64,000 nucleotides of DNA, from contig VZRN01002962.1 of NCBI GenBank assembly GCA_013397935.1, forward strand, positions 372,001-436,000, given 5' to 3'. The position numbers and the translations under genes are program-made. Positions 36,985 through 48,754 of the stretch are shown piece by piece. The notes beneath the pieces were generated by a model. That model was not told the origin of the DNA. It did not search any database and saw nothing but the letters and a program-made list of their open reading frames with translations. Each line of letters starts with the position of its first letter. Position 1 is the first letter of the stretch. Source of the DNA: Dasyornis broadbenti (lineage: Eukaryota; Chordata; Aves; Passeriformes; Dasyornithidae).

Positions 36985-39900
36985 AGTTAAGAGTTGTGTC
37001 TAGTTTTGTCACCAGCTAGCAAAGCTAAAAAGCTAGCAAAGAACTGAGAAGCAGACTTGAATCCTGTAGCCAGCATTTTTTCAATGTAACAAAAGAGATT
37101 CCTGCATCAGGCTACCATGTTTTTCCAAACATTCAACTGCTGCCATAATTTTTAGTCATATCGACTAAAATAATGAAAAGTTAAATTATCAGTGTCTGTT
37201 GTTTCAGGAGAAAAAATATTTAGGTAGCTTAATTTTATTTAATTTAAGGGGGCTGCTCATGCCCATTAGAAGTAGAATTTACTCTTCAAAAAGGTGACAG
37301 CAAGTAGTTTTCTTCTGCCCCTTCACACCCAGAAATGGGGGTCAGGGGGCCATTTTATGACTGATGCTAAATTGTCCCTTGGTATCCAGTATATTGATAG
37401 CAAGTAATCTTTATCAGTAATTGATCAAAGCTGCTTATAAATTAGTCTACTGAGGTAATCCTACTGAGTTATGAATATGTAAAAGCATATGAGATCAGTT
37501 ATTACTGTCACTGTTTTGCATACAGAAATAGATATTGTATTGATCTTCATAGACTGATCCTTTTTTTTTTTTAACAGTAGATGTTTCCATTGTTATGGCA
37601 ATACTGTTGAATGGGTGGTGAAGTCAATAAGGTTCATAAGTTGCTGGCATTTGGTGCCTTTTTACTACTCTGTCTTCTCAATCTATTATGAGCAAGGCTA
37701 GATGGCCTGATAACAGTTGCCAGGCAGTGGGAAGGTCCCTTATATGTCAATAATGGAGTGCAGTTCTGAGAAATATTAGGGTATATCCTTATCCAGAAAT
37801 ACTTCCTACTGCCTTCTGAAGTCAATGAGAAGACAAAGCCAGAAGAAAATTGAATGCTTGCATAAATTGTGGTCCCTCAGGCTACTCTGCAATCATTCTT
37901 GTAGATGGTCCAAAAAAAAAAGTATTGGATAACGGGAATTGGACTCTCCTGTCCATTTACTGGCAATTGTGAAGTCTACCACCAAAACATTTTCCAGGTC
38001 ATTCTGTTTTCAGTGAGTTACATCTGCAATCATCTTGCTCTTCTAACTTACATATAAAATATTTAAACCCTGGAAATGCAAATGCACTTCACGCAAACAG
38101 AAATCACTGAGCTCTCCACTGGAATAAAGTTGTTTCTGAGTGAAATGGAAAGCTGCTGCATAAGGACAGTCTTTGTACATCATAGGTCTGAGGAAGTAAT
38201 GAACATGTCTCTGGCTGCGTCTGTAGGAAGATGTAGGTCTAGTGTTTTCCTGTTTTCTGAAAGACCTCCCTTCTGGCATGAAACTGAGTACATAAATTTG
38301 GGTCTGTCCGAGATGAAGTGAATCACTCTCAACACTCCCTGCAGTCCCTCAGGTCTTCGTTGGAGGCTTTGTGACAGTGTTTCTTTTGTGAAATTAAATA
38401 AGATCATTGCAGCCCCAGAAGATGGTAACAACCATGTATTACCACTTCTGGAATGATTTGGAAAACTTTTTATCACCAGCATGTCCCAGGTATGGAAAAG
38501 GTCCTGCACACAGTAACCTCTCCTATGTTTTATGGGTTATTATACAGGGAGGATTTCTCTCAGTGCCACACATACATTTACATTCCCCCAAATTCCCAAA
38601 GAGTATGCCATCTGGCAGTATCTAAACTCCTGCTGTTCAAAGGCAGAAACAATAAACAATAATTTTATGTATTACAGTGTGCTGTAAGCCTGTCTCATCC
38701 TGGGATGCTGTTAAGTTTCCATCTGTATCACAGTTTGGAAATGTGTTGTGGCAAAGTTCCTGGCTAAGGCTGTATTAAGAATTTTGGTAGTAAATGGTAC
38801 ACAGAAACCTGAAGAAGAAAAGTAGGAAAAGAAAAATTAAAATTCTAATGCAATTTCTCTAAACACAGCAGTATTTAAAGCAAAGAATGGATCCTTTTTC
38901 CATAGAATAAAATTATGGTATAACATCCTCTCAAAAGTTAGGTCATAATGAACCCCTTTGTGCACCTATGGGAAAGCATTATATTTTCATATGCTCATAA
39001 ATGTAGAAAATAGGGATCTGGGAACTTTGACAATGGTAGCTACCATCTCCATATGCATTTTTCTGCTCTGTATGGACTTGTTCAGTGCCTGCTAAGATAA
39101 ATGGAAAGATTCCTGCTGATTCAAGTGCTGTTGGACTCTTCTTCATTCAAGGGTTTATTTCATCATCACTCTGTTTCATCATCCAATATTCTTACTCTTT
39201 TGTACATGTAGATAAAGAGATTCCTAAAGTCAGTGTTTGAATCCAGATGGTGCAATTCGGTGATTCTTGATTTTGTCTTATCACGTCCTTGAAATTAGCA
39301 TCTTCAGTGCAGTAGTGAGCAAGAAGGAAAACATAAAAAAAAAAAAAAAAGAAAAATTCTTACTCAGTGAAAGAGGGAGATATTTTAACAAGTGGATAAA
39401 AGAGCTTTCCTTGTCCACATGCAGTCAGCTTACTGACTGTGAACACGAATGATGTGAGGATGGTTTTTTAAGCAGCTTCCCTCTGTTTAATTTGCTGTTC
39501 TAACCATTGTTTTCTTCATTAGCTTGGTTTCATCTCAATAATTCATTTCCTTTATTTTCTTTGCTCTTATGTTCTTGGCCATTAGAAGACCTTTCCGTCC
39601 AAAATATCTTTGCCCAGTTTGTTTCCCATAACAACAACAATAATAGGAAAAAATTATTCCTTTTAATAGCAATTTAACAGCCAAAATTCATCCTTTGGTA
39701 CTTATATGCAGTCACCCTTTCAGCTGGATTTGCATTAACATTACTAAGGCTAAAAATCTGGCCTTATGCATCACAGCCCACCCCTCCACGTAACTACAGC
39801 AAGCAACAGTAACTAAACAGAGTTCAGACTTCATTTACGTTTTTAAACTGAGGAATAACATGGTTAATCATCTTGCAGTGTTTACATACCTATCCTTCCT

Positions 39901-41150
39901 TCACATCCTCTTGTACTGTAGCCAATGGCTGATATTTCATTTCATCATGAGACTTGGTCTAACTAATACAGTAAGTGGAAAACACATGTCATTTTTGACT
40001 TCTTGGACTTTCATTATGTCACAGATTTTGCTGTGGGAAAAAAAGTTTGTTCTAACACTACTGTTCATTCAACCATCTCCTGTGGGAAGGGCGCTGGTGC
40101 ACTCACCCATCCCTGGTGCTGGTCATAAGCTGAGCGCTTATGGCACTCGGAAGGTCGGCACAGCACTGCTGGCTCCTGTGATGTGGTCAAAGGGGAGCTT
40201 ATGTGGCCATTGGGACAGACAAGTTGTGTTGAGGGTCATTGACTATGAGAGTGCCTTTCTTTAATTCCTAACCTCTTGGCCCAAGCAGTATGCATGCTCA
40301 AGAGTGCTGAGGGTATTCGGAGAGAAAGAGGAGTCTTCGTTAGTTGTCCATAGCTTTATATGACATTAATGGTGAGCAAAATGTTCAATGGTAGCTAGTG
40401 ACAGTGTCAAAGAAACCCTTCAGTCTGATTACTGCCCTGCTAAAAAGATTGGAAACCAAACAACAAAAATAATACACTATTAAACTTGGAGAAACTAATC
40501 TTTCAAATAAATAGATTCAAAGCCAGGTATTAGGTAATTCAATAATAACATTAATTTTCACTTCACTAGTTATTTCATGCCTATGTATTTTTCAAAAATT
40601 GAGAGTGTTCAGTATAGATTCTGAGCTTAAATTTTCAAGGTGAAATTGCAGAAGACCTGTTGGCTTTCACAGACACTGCCAAATTGAAAACCTAACAGCA
40701 CATTTGTTTGTATTTTGATTTATTAGGATGCAGGCTTAACTGAACTTACTGGCTGAAATCTAAATGAGTCTTGCTGGATTTCTGCTTTGCACCTGCAGAA
40801 GCAGCTTTAGAGAGCTATTGCCCTCTGTAGATACTATATACCATCAATATAATTTTCTCAAGAAAATAATTAAATAAGAAAAAGAATTGTTGATAAATGG
40901 AGAAAACTGCAGGACAAATGTACTTTGCTCTGACTGCTCCCTGCTGAAATTTGAGATAATGGTGCCAGTGAAGTTCATGGGACAGCTCAAAAAACCATTT
41001 CTGTAGGCAATGTTTTTCTTATTGTGCTGGGATTTACTCCGAGAAGTAATGCATAGGTAAAGTGATTTGTTTGGGTTTTTTTCTTTTGAAATGTTGTTAA
41101 GTTTATTGCTTAGAAATTCTTATAATTTTCTATTGGTTTATTTATTACAG

Positions 41151-41218
41151 AAAAGAAGAACTGAACTGAGAGAGAGTGGAAAAATAATGATAATATTTCT
41201 TTCTTGCATAAGAAAAAG
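41151..41218 (+). other. Candidate small exon
   Basis: An acceptor (CTATTGGTTTATTTATTACAG, AG at 41149-41150) and a strong donor (AAAAAG|GTAAGA, GT at 41219-41220) enclose 68 bp. One frame is open (22 codons, Lys/Arg-rich) but does not join in frame to the open frame of the next candidate exon at 43130, so a non-coding exon is likelier than a coding one. Confidence 0.2.
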
Positions 41219-41563
41219 GTAAGATTTAGAGGACTATAATACTGAAGGTACTTATTTATGGCATAATAATAACTATGAGGTAATTTGTTAAGTTCCCAAA
41301 TACTGGCAGCTTTTGATTTAAACTTATTCAGAGCTTCGCAATCTTGGCTGCCTAAAAACTGATGATTTAGAATTCACAATCCTTTCCAATTAGCTGAGAC
41401 AATGAGTCCACTGTTTATGCTGCTGTATTAACCTGTTCTGCATTAGAGAAGAAAAGGTTACATTTCATTTTGTAGCAGCATATTAGGTTTGTATGTATTT
41501 CACGTTCCTCAATTTTGATTTATACTCTCTCCAGTTTGGGTTTTTTGAAGGGAGAGTTCATTC

Positions 41564-41641
41564 TTTTTTTTTTTTTTCCTCTCACTCCATTCCCTGGGAG
41601 CTACAAATGCCCCAGTTTTCCTGGGATTTTTTTTTTTTTTT
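41564..41641. repeat. Two poly(T) runs
   Basis: T14 at 41564-41577 and T15 at 41627-41641, separated by about 50 bp containing two CCTGGGA-like words (CCCTGGGAGC and TCCTGGGATT). This may be a small local duplication. Confidence 0.85.
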
Positions 41642-43129
41642 GGTCCCAGGTACCCAGCTGTGAATGAAATAATACTCCCCATCTGTGTTCATTGTTTGCA
41701 TTGCTGGTGTCTGTGCAAGTCACCAGAGCTTTCCTAATAAGGCTTGGTTTGACCTTTAAGAAGTCTCAAATGAAGACTCTAACGGCACTCATCAGCCTCA
41801 AAAGAGATACAATTCCCTGCCACTACCCTTAAAAACAGCTGTAAGAAACAAAGCATGACTGCTCCAAACCCAAAGACAGCCCTCTGAGCTGTTCAAGAGT
41901 GCACAAGCACTGGTCAGCCAGGGTCTGGCTGTTCTTCCCAGAAGGGTGGTGCACCAGATGGAGGGAGATCCTGGAGAAGGGGAGCAGACAGACTGACAGA
42001 CAAACAGACTTCACAACAGAGGAAGAGAAAGTCTGGAGAGATGCCCTTTTAAATGACTGACTGACTTTGAGGCAGGAAAGCCCTGTCTGGTGGTTTTAGT
42101 GCCCCACATGTTCAAGGTGAAGACTTCAAGCTGCATGTGCTGACTTCTGGTGTGGTGACCCCTGCTTCTCCTCCTTTCTTGTGACAGCACTAGAAATGGC
42201 ATGACAAACACAGGGAACCAAGTGAAAGAACTGACCCATCTGAAAACTAATCTTGCTTGCTGGTTTGCTCTAATGGTTTTGGCTGGCATGACCAGTACTT
42301 GGAAAGATTAATTCTTTCACCTGGCTGCCCTCAGCCCCAGGAGTGTGTGTGCTGACACATGCTGGGGACACTCGCTGCCAGGATGGTGGGGGAAGGTGGT
42401 ATCTCTTCTGTCAGAAGCTTGTGACTAGTTGAGGCTGAAACTAAGGCTCATGTCAACAAAATATTTCCTGTGTTCATGAAAATAAATGAAGCAAAGATCT
42501 TTTTTTCTGTCAGGGAAACTTTCTCCTGACTAGAGTCTCCTATGAGTTCTTGAATCTTAATAGTAGCTCAGTTCAGAAGAGGAGAAAGTAGACATTAAAC
42601 AGTTGGTTTTTATCAAAGGAAGAAGATGAACAAGGAATTGAGATTAGTAAAGCAAATGCTGGTAGCTACTTTTCAGATGCCTAAAGACAAAATGGAATAG
42701 TTTGTGCTAATATATATGTGATGTCAATATTGTCTCATTTTAGTAAAGAACAAATGAACAATTATGGAACCTAAAACAAGTATCTCCAAAACTGAAATTG
42801 CAATTAAAATACTACAAGTATTCTCAGAAAATATCCCAACAAGTTATAGAACTTACTGATGGACATCTATATATTTGAACTGTTCATTAGAATCTGGGTA
42901 TATTAAGGCCCTAAGTTTCAATTATTTTAACTATGGTTACTATCTAACTTGCAAGCACAGTAATTATACATGGATGCACTTGGTTCAGCAGAGTGATTCA
43001 GCAAAGTAAATAGGAATTAATAATTTAAGTTTTCCAAACAAATTCTAAATCCAGTATGAACGGAGCTTGTGTTAAAACTGTGTGATTCCTAGTAGTTATA
43101 AGTATTAATGTGTTCTCCCCTTCTTGCAG

Positions 43130-43227
43130 GTTTTGCCCATAATAAATCCACTGAGCAAGACATACAGACTTCTAGCCAATGCTATGAAAATTAAGCAAGG
43201 CACATTAACTTCAGGAAATTTTCAAAG
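43130..43227 (+). other. Candidate exon with open frame
   Basis: A strong acceptor (TGTTCTCCCCTTCTTGCAG, AG at 43128-43129) and a donor (CAAAG|GTACAA, GT at 43228-43229) bound 98 bp. The phase-0 frame is open for 32 codons (begins VLPIINPLSKTYRLLANAMK); the other two frames have early stops. The peptide is well mixed in composition, but I recognise no family. The exon ends in phase 2, which does not join in frame to the open frame at 48677. A lncRNA exon or a chance arrangement is possible. Confidence 0.25.
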
Positions 43228-46200
43228 GTACAAAAATAAAATGTGTATTCAGTAATTAATTAAACCAAATAAGCCATCAGCTTATGCTGCATAGTTTACG
43301 TATTATGTCAGGTCAATAATTAAGCTGTAGTAAATCTTCTGGAGGTTCTATTCTGCCAAATTTTAAAGGCTCAAGACTAACCCAAGGACCCTTCACATTT
43401 TAGAAAGCCAGTAAATGATTACACAGATAGCTTTTCAATCCAAAGTTTGCTACTATTAACTTTCTATTTTTTAAGACATCCAGGAATTCTATGTTTCGTG
43501 GTTATTGAATAATGTCCTGTGAACAAAACATATGTCTGTCTTGAGTTTACGAGAAGGAATATTTAATAGGCTTCAGTTATGTCAAGATAAAAGTGCAGTT
43601 TTCCCACAGGGAAAGATATACATTAAGCAAAAAATGATAGTTTGGAATTTTCCCTTGTTTATGCGAACAGGACGATTATGAAAACTTGAACCTAATCTCA
43701 CTCTATGCAGCTGGTCATGGTAAAGAAAAAGCATTATGCAAGCTGTCTCATGCGACTCTGCCAAAGCAAATCCAAAATATCTGTGATAGTTATGCTCTTT
43801 CAAGGTCTGGCTGACTTTTAGGTGGAACTAGGAGCTCATAGCAAGTTGTGTGGTGACCTCGTAATGTGGGAATTATGGCACTGGACTGAGTATCAAATCA
43901 TACATCTCAATTTAACAAATAAAAATATAAAGCCACATGACAGAACACAGAGCAGGAAGTTTGAAATGCTCTGAGATTCATTTTTTCCCTCAACTGTACT
44001 ATTTTCTGTCACCTCATTTACATAAAATATTTCTGGTTAAACAATTTGCTAATGCATGTGATTTAAAAGCAGGTATATATGTGGCAGAGGTAAATTTGGA
44101 CTCAAAATTAAGATATTACTAGCAGTGAAAGACAGCTGGTATACATCAAGTTTATTTCACATGCAAGTCTTTGTATGGAATTTTCTTGGAACCAGTTATT
44201 CTCTGACATGTTAGCTCATAGTTTATTTTAATTACAAAATATCTAAATTTCCAGATCTTCAGATAATGTTTCATAATTACTAGAATTAACATAAAATTAT
44301 TCAGTCTGCTTTATTTTCCCTCCAGATATGTGGCTACATATTGGTCCCATATAAAGCACATATTATCTTCTTGCATGCGGCATATCATGATATCCAGGCT
44401 GTCCTATACCAGTGGTCCAGTCATTAACTTAAATTCCATCTTAATTTTCTCTCCCAGCTTTATCTAAATTTTTACAATGTTTGTAGGTTTACCTGTGACT
44501 TTCGTAGGTTACTCTTGAAGAGCTTAAGTAGACTAAGGCCAAGAAAACGCATGCCACAGATTTCCACGGAAGTGGAAGTTACGAAATAATATGATACAGA
44601 TGAGTGATCTTGCTTTTGATGAAGAGAATGGATCAGATTATTATTTACTGTATTTTCGGTCCTACTCAATGAAATGACAAGCGATCATTTTGGTCATGTT
44701 CCCAGTCTACCAAAGGCAGGAACCTCAAATAATCTTAAGAAGGACATTATATTGGAAGAATTCCAAGCAATTTTTGCAGATCCAAAGGTTAATTTTTTTT
44801 TTTTTTAAAGCTTGGACTTTGTTTATCTAACATGAAACTTTAGCGGTTCACTTTTCATTGTCTACATCATCTGCCGTTCTAGAGAGATTTTACAGGAAAC
44901 GTTTATAAACATACCTTTTCTCTACAGATTTAAGGTCATAGTATCTCATACAATGAACCTATAACTGTGAATGTACATAAATGTAATTCATATTTGTCAG
45001 TATCAGGAATGCCTTCAGAATATTTATTATGAAATAAAGTGTTATCACTTGCACCATGGATAAAACACTTGGAAAGTTCCGAGAGAAATGCAGAGGCAAT
45101 TTTTTGACCTGAAGCTTAAAAATCATGTCTCTTATGTATATAATCTATTAATGACACTCTCAGTGCAAAGACTTTCCTGGCACATTATCCACTGACATTC
45201 CAACAGCCAACTTCAGCTAAGTTGAATACAACTTAACCCTGGGGGTCAGAGTTTTTAGAAATGTAGCTTCATTGCTGCTCACACAAGTATACCACTCCCA
45301 GTTCCAAACATATATATGGGGTTCCCAGTTTATTTTTGGGAAGTGAAAGAGCTTGAAAAACCCATTTTAGTTCATTTGAAATGAACATGATCTTGAAACA
45401 AGAGCTGGAGAGGCTTGCATGTTATAGCACTTAAGAGAGTTGAGTCTGCTCAAGGTCAAGAGTACCAGCATGACCAGTTGTGTCTCCAAGAGAAACCTGG
45501 GTAGGTGATCAGATGAATCTCACAGAATAAGTTGGAAAGATCCCAACAGTCAGTAGTTTGTTAGGAGAGGCTGGGAAGCTGAGGAACAGGCACACAGAGC
45601 ATTAGAGCTGTAACATTTTCTTGCAGTTCACTGCATCACCCTTCATTTTACTGTGTGCGCACTGAGGGCACAGTCACTGGCCTATCAGTACAGCCCTGCT
45701 GAGCGTCCTGCTAGCAGGTGTACAGCAGGGCTACAGTCTTTTTGCAGGGCTCCTTTTTCTGTGTTGTGATATTTGCTGTGATATTTCATTGTTATTAGCT
45801 GTCTACACAGGATGCAACCATGTTGTGCTGAATCTCTAATCAGGTAGCTTTTCCCCAGCCAGGATCTTGTCAAGTGTCTTCATCTCCTTGTCTAGAGGAT
45901 TTTTCTCTCTCCTGCTGAAAGGTCGTAAGGAAATACCTATCAAAAATAGGGCAGTTCCTTAGGAAAGGTCTTCTAACACAGAGGTACATCTCTATGTTGC
46001 ATGCATATACAAGTTCAGACGTGCACCCACAGAAAGATTATCTGCCAACAAGCATGCCGAGAAACTATTTGCTCCTGAGTGATCTCTGCCATCAGTGACC
46101 TCAGTTCTCTGAGTAGTATATTCCACTTTTGCAAAAAGGACTGATTCATTCTCAGCTCTTTATCCCCTCATGTTGTCAAGTTTCTCAGTTAGGAAAAGAG

Positions 46201-47404
46201 GATTATGTAGAAGGGGATTATTAGCTGAAAGGTAAGGGGGGGATTCCTCCTAAATGCATTAGGGTAAATTATTTTTAACTACAATAGTTATAGCTGATAA
46301 AATTAGATATTCCAAGAAGACACAAATTTGCCCCTTCATTTCCACTCCTTTTTGTGACTTTCTTGCCTATATCACATTTCTGATCTGACCTGGTAAACAA
46401 GTGCCTTTTCCATTTGGTTTTCTTTCCCATCACACTCTCACACATAAGCATTTTCCATGTTTCTCTATATACCCTGTTGATTAAGATCTAGAGGTAGTTC
46501 TTTTACAGACTGTCAATACAGTAGAAAGTCTGTGATCTTGGAGTTTTCCCTTTAGAAGCTGTGAAAATGAAGATTCTTGGCTTCGCTTTTAGAATGTCTG
46601 TAACCTACCACATGTCACTTAACTTGTTTGCCTTTGTGGCTGCTCATCCCTATTAAATTAGTTCACACCAGTAGAGCTGCAAAGAGAAAGGATGAGGTTT
46701 TTCTCCTTCGTTTCCTCCTGCTACTTAGTGGAAAGGGGTTCTCAGCTGCTGATTATGTTGCTTCATTGGTTTTCTTACTGGCGTGTTTCTCTGCGCCGCA
46801 TGCCTTAATGAGGAACAGGCGGTCAGCAGTTTGGTGGGCAGTGTGCTCAGAGTGTGCTCAGGAAAAGAGACACAGGCAAGAGTAAGAGAGATCCAAATAG
46901 CTTCCTTTCCAACCTGCACCAAAATGAAGGCGGGAACTTTGGCATAAGTTTACGCTTAGGATTTCAAGATCAAGCTGTAAGATTGCCAGTCTCTAGAAGT
47001 ATTTATGAACCTTTTCCTACATTTAGGTGGTGGTTTTTTTCCTGTAAGAGCCAAGTCACTTCCTTCCTGTCCAGTATCAGTCATTACTTACTGGATAAAT
47101 ATCATCATGCAAGGGCACCAAAATAAGACATGCATAGTCTGATAAAAATATTTGTAATATTTCATGTAAGAAATGTTTTTACAGAGAATTTTGTAAAAGA
47201 ATTTTATGTGTCATTACTTCCTCTACCCCTCCCAAATATTTCCCTTCAGATGAACATTTAAGAAGAGCTGTGATTTCTTTTCAGCCGTACACTTCTACTG
47301 CCAGTAACTTGATCCAGAAGTATCTCAATGTTTTTCTTGCAAAAATGCAAATTATCTTTATTAGGAAGTAGCCCTATAAAATCATTTGGATTTTAATTAT
47401 TATA
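43228..47404. other. Non-coding DNA, no gene seen
   Basis: AT-rich sequence with a T14 run at 44793-44806 and a possible CR1 scrap at 45.5 kb. A small donor-like site (GAAAG|GTAAGG) at 46232 follows a CAG acceptor about 45 bp upstream. Open frames are all under 95 codons and unrecognised. Confidence 0.5.
45515..45556 (-). mobile_element. Possible CR1 3'-end scrap
   Basis: The + strand sequence CTCACAGAATAAGTTGGAAA followed by GATCCCAACAGTCAGTAG resembles the reverse complement of a diverged CR1 terminus (cacagaat...ttggaaagatcc). It covers only about 40 bp and could be chance. Confidence 0.3.
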
Positions 47405-48181
47405 GAGTCATAGTCATAGAATGGTTTGGGTTGGAAGGCACCCTAAAGATCATCTAGATTCAACTCCCCACCACGAGCAGGGACACTTTCCACTAGACCA
47501 AGTTGCTCAATGCCCCATCCAAGCTGGCCTTGAGCTCTTCCAGGGATGGGGCATCCACAGCTTCTTTGGGTGACCTGTACTAGTGCCTCACCACCCTCGT
47601 AGAGAAGAATTCCTTCCTATTATCTAATCTAAATCGATCCTTTTTCGTTTTAAATGCTTTCCCCCTTGTCCTATCCCTGCATGTCCCAGTAAAAAGTCTG
47701 CCTCCTGCTCTTCAGTACTGAAAGGCTGCCTAAGGTCTCCCTGGAGCATTTTCTTCTCCAGGTTGAACAAGCCCAACTCTCTCAGCCTGTCTTCAGAGGA
47801 GAGGTGCTCCAACCCTCTCATCATCTTAATGGCCTTCCTATGGATGTGCTTCAGTAGTTCCATGTCCTTCTTGTGTTGAGAACCCCAAGAGCTGGATACA
47901 GCACTCCAAGTGGAGTCTCATGAGACTAAAGTAGGGGGTGAAATCACCTCCCTCAACGTGCTGGCCAGTCTCTTTTTGATGCAGCCCGGTGTACAGTTGG
48001 CTTTCTGGGCTGTAAGTGCACATTGCTGTGTTGCATTGAGCTTCTTGTCAATCAACACCCCCAAGTCTTTATCTCAGGACTGCTCTCAATCCTTTCTCTG
48101 CCCAGCCCATATTTGTGCTTCACCCACATTCAGGATCTTGCACTTGGCCTTATTGATCTTCATGAGGTTCACATGGGAACA
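47405..48181 (-). mobile_element. CR1 LINE, ORF2 C-terminal end plus 3'UTR
   Basis: This is a 5'-truncated CR1 retrotransposon on the minus strand, about 780 bp. Its 3' terminus is at the low-coordinate end (+ strand CATAGAATGGTTTGGGTTGG). Reading the minus strand from 48181, the reverse-transcriptase C-terminal region appears as VNLMKINKAKCKILNVG, then QQCALTAQKAN and QHKKDMELL, then RGLEHLSSEDRLRELGLF, the characteristic CR1 ORF2 end. The frame is broken by shifts and a stop near 47920, and about 80 codons remain open at 47624-47863. CR1 ORF2 encodes an endonuclease and reverse transcriptase; the endonuclease and most RT motifs are absent, so this copy is inactive. It is the least diverged LINE in the window. 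Confidence 0.93.
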
Positions 48182-48676
48182 ATATCACATGATATAGTCA
48201 GGGAAAGGAAAAAAGAATACTAGAAAGGAAACTCTTTTGTGACTTTACATATTAAGACCAAAATTACAAATGAAAACAGTAAAAGCAAAACTATGCAAAA
48301 AGGTAGAATTGTCTGAAGTCACATAAGTGGTGAGATAAAGTAATATTAAAACTGTACATGCTTTTTGCGTGAGGCATGTGGGTAAGCCTGACATTTCTTC
48401 ACAGAGGACATTTTTGGACATCTAGAAAAAATTACATATCTGCAACTGCTTAAATCTACTTGCAGTGAGAAAAGCACTTGGACATGTGTTTATATAAGTA
48501 TATGTGCTATTGACATAGCAATGAAGCAGCTTACTGACTCAGGGCCAAGAAACACCAATGGTAAAACTTTCCAGCATTTGTTGTTTCCTTGCAGTTTTAC
48601 AGATTTAAGACAACATTTCTTGTTGTTGCCTCAAGTTGTAATCATTTTTCCTACTGCCTCCTCAATCTGTTCCCAG

Positions 48677-48754
48677 AAGGAAGAAGAAAATGGCTTGCTA
48701 TCTGTGTTACATGAAGATGGAGTAGGTTTGTGTCTTGACACACAACCAGATCAG
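48677..48754 (+). other. Candidate 78-bp exon with open frame
   Basis: An excellent acceptor (CTACTGCCTCCTCAATCTGT then TCCCAG, AG at 48675-48676) and a donor (GATCAG|GTACAA, GT at 48755-48756) enclose exactly 26 codons open in one frame (starting KEEENGLLSVLHEDGVGLCL); the other two frames have stops. The frame continues open on both sides (48521-48877), which weakens the case for splicing but leaves a possible unspliced 118-codon ORF. I recognise no protein family. It could be an exon of the putative + strand transcript or chance. Confidence 0.25.

Larger units (their letters stand above)
32291..41150. other. Non-coding DNA, no gene seen
   Basis: AT-rich sequence with simple repeats and one CR1 tail. 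Open frames stay near 100 codons or below; the 102-codon frame at 35753-36061 is poly-lysine from the A-run. The interval around 40070-40260 is GC-richer with several CpGs and a 7-bp-arm hairpin (CATAAGC...GCTTATG), but it is too short for an island call. Confidence 0.55.

Noticed and set aside
47910..48223. Two + strand frames near 48 kb
   Set aside because: They are antisense to the CR1 ORF2 remnant, which fully explains the sequence.
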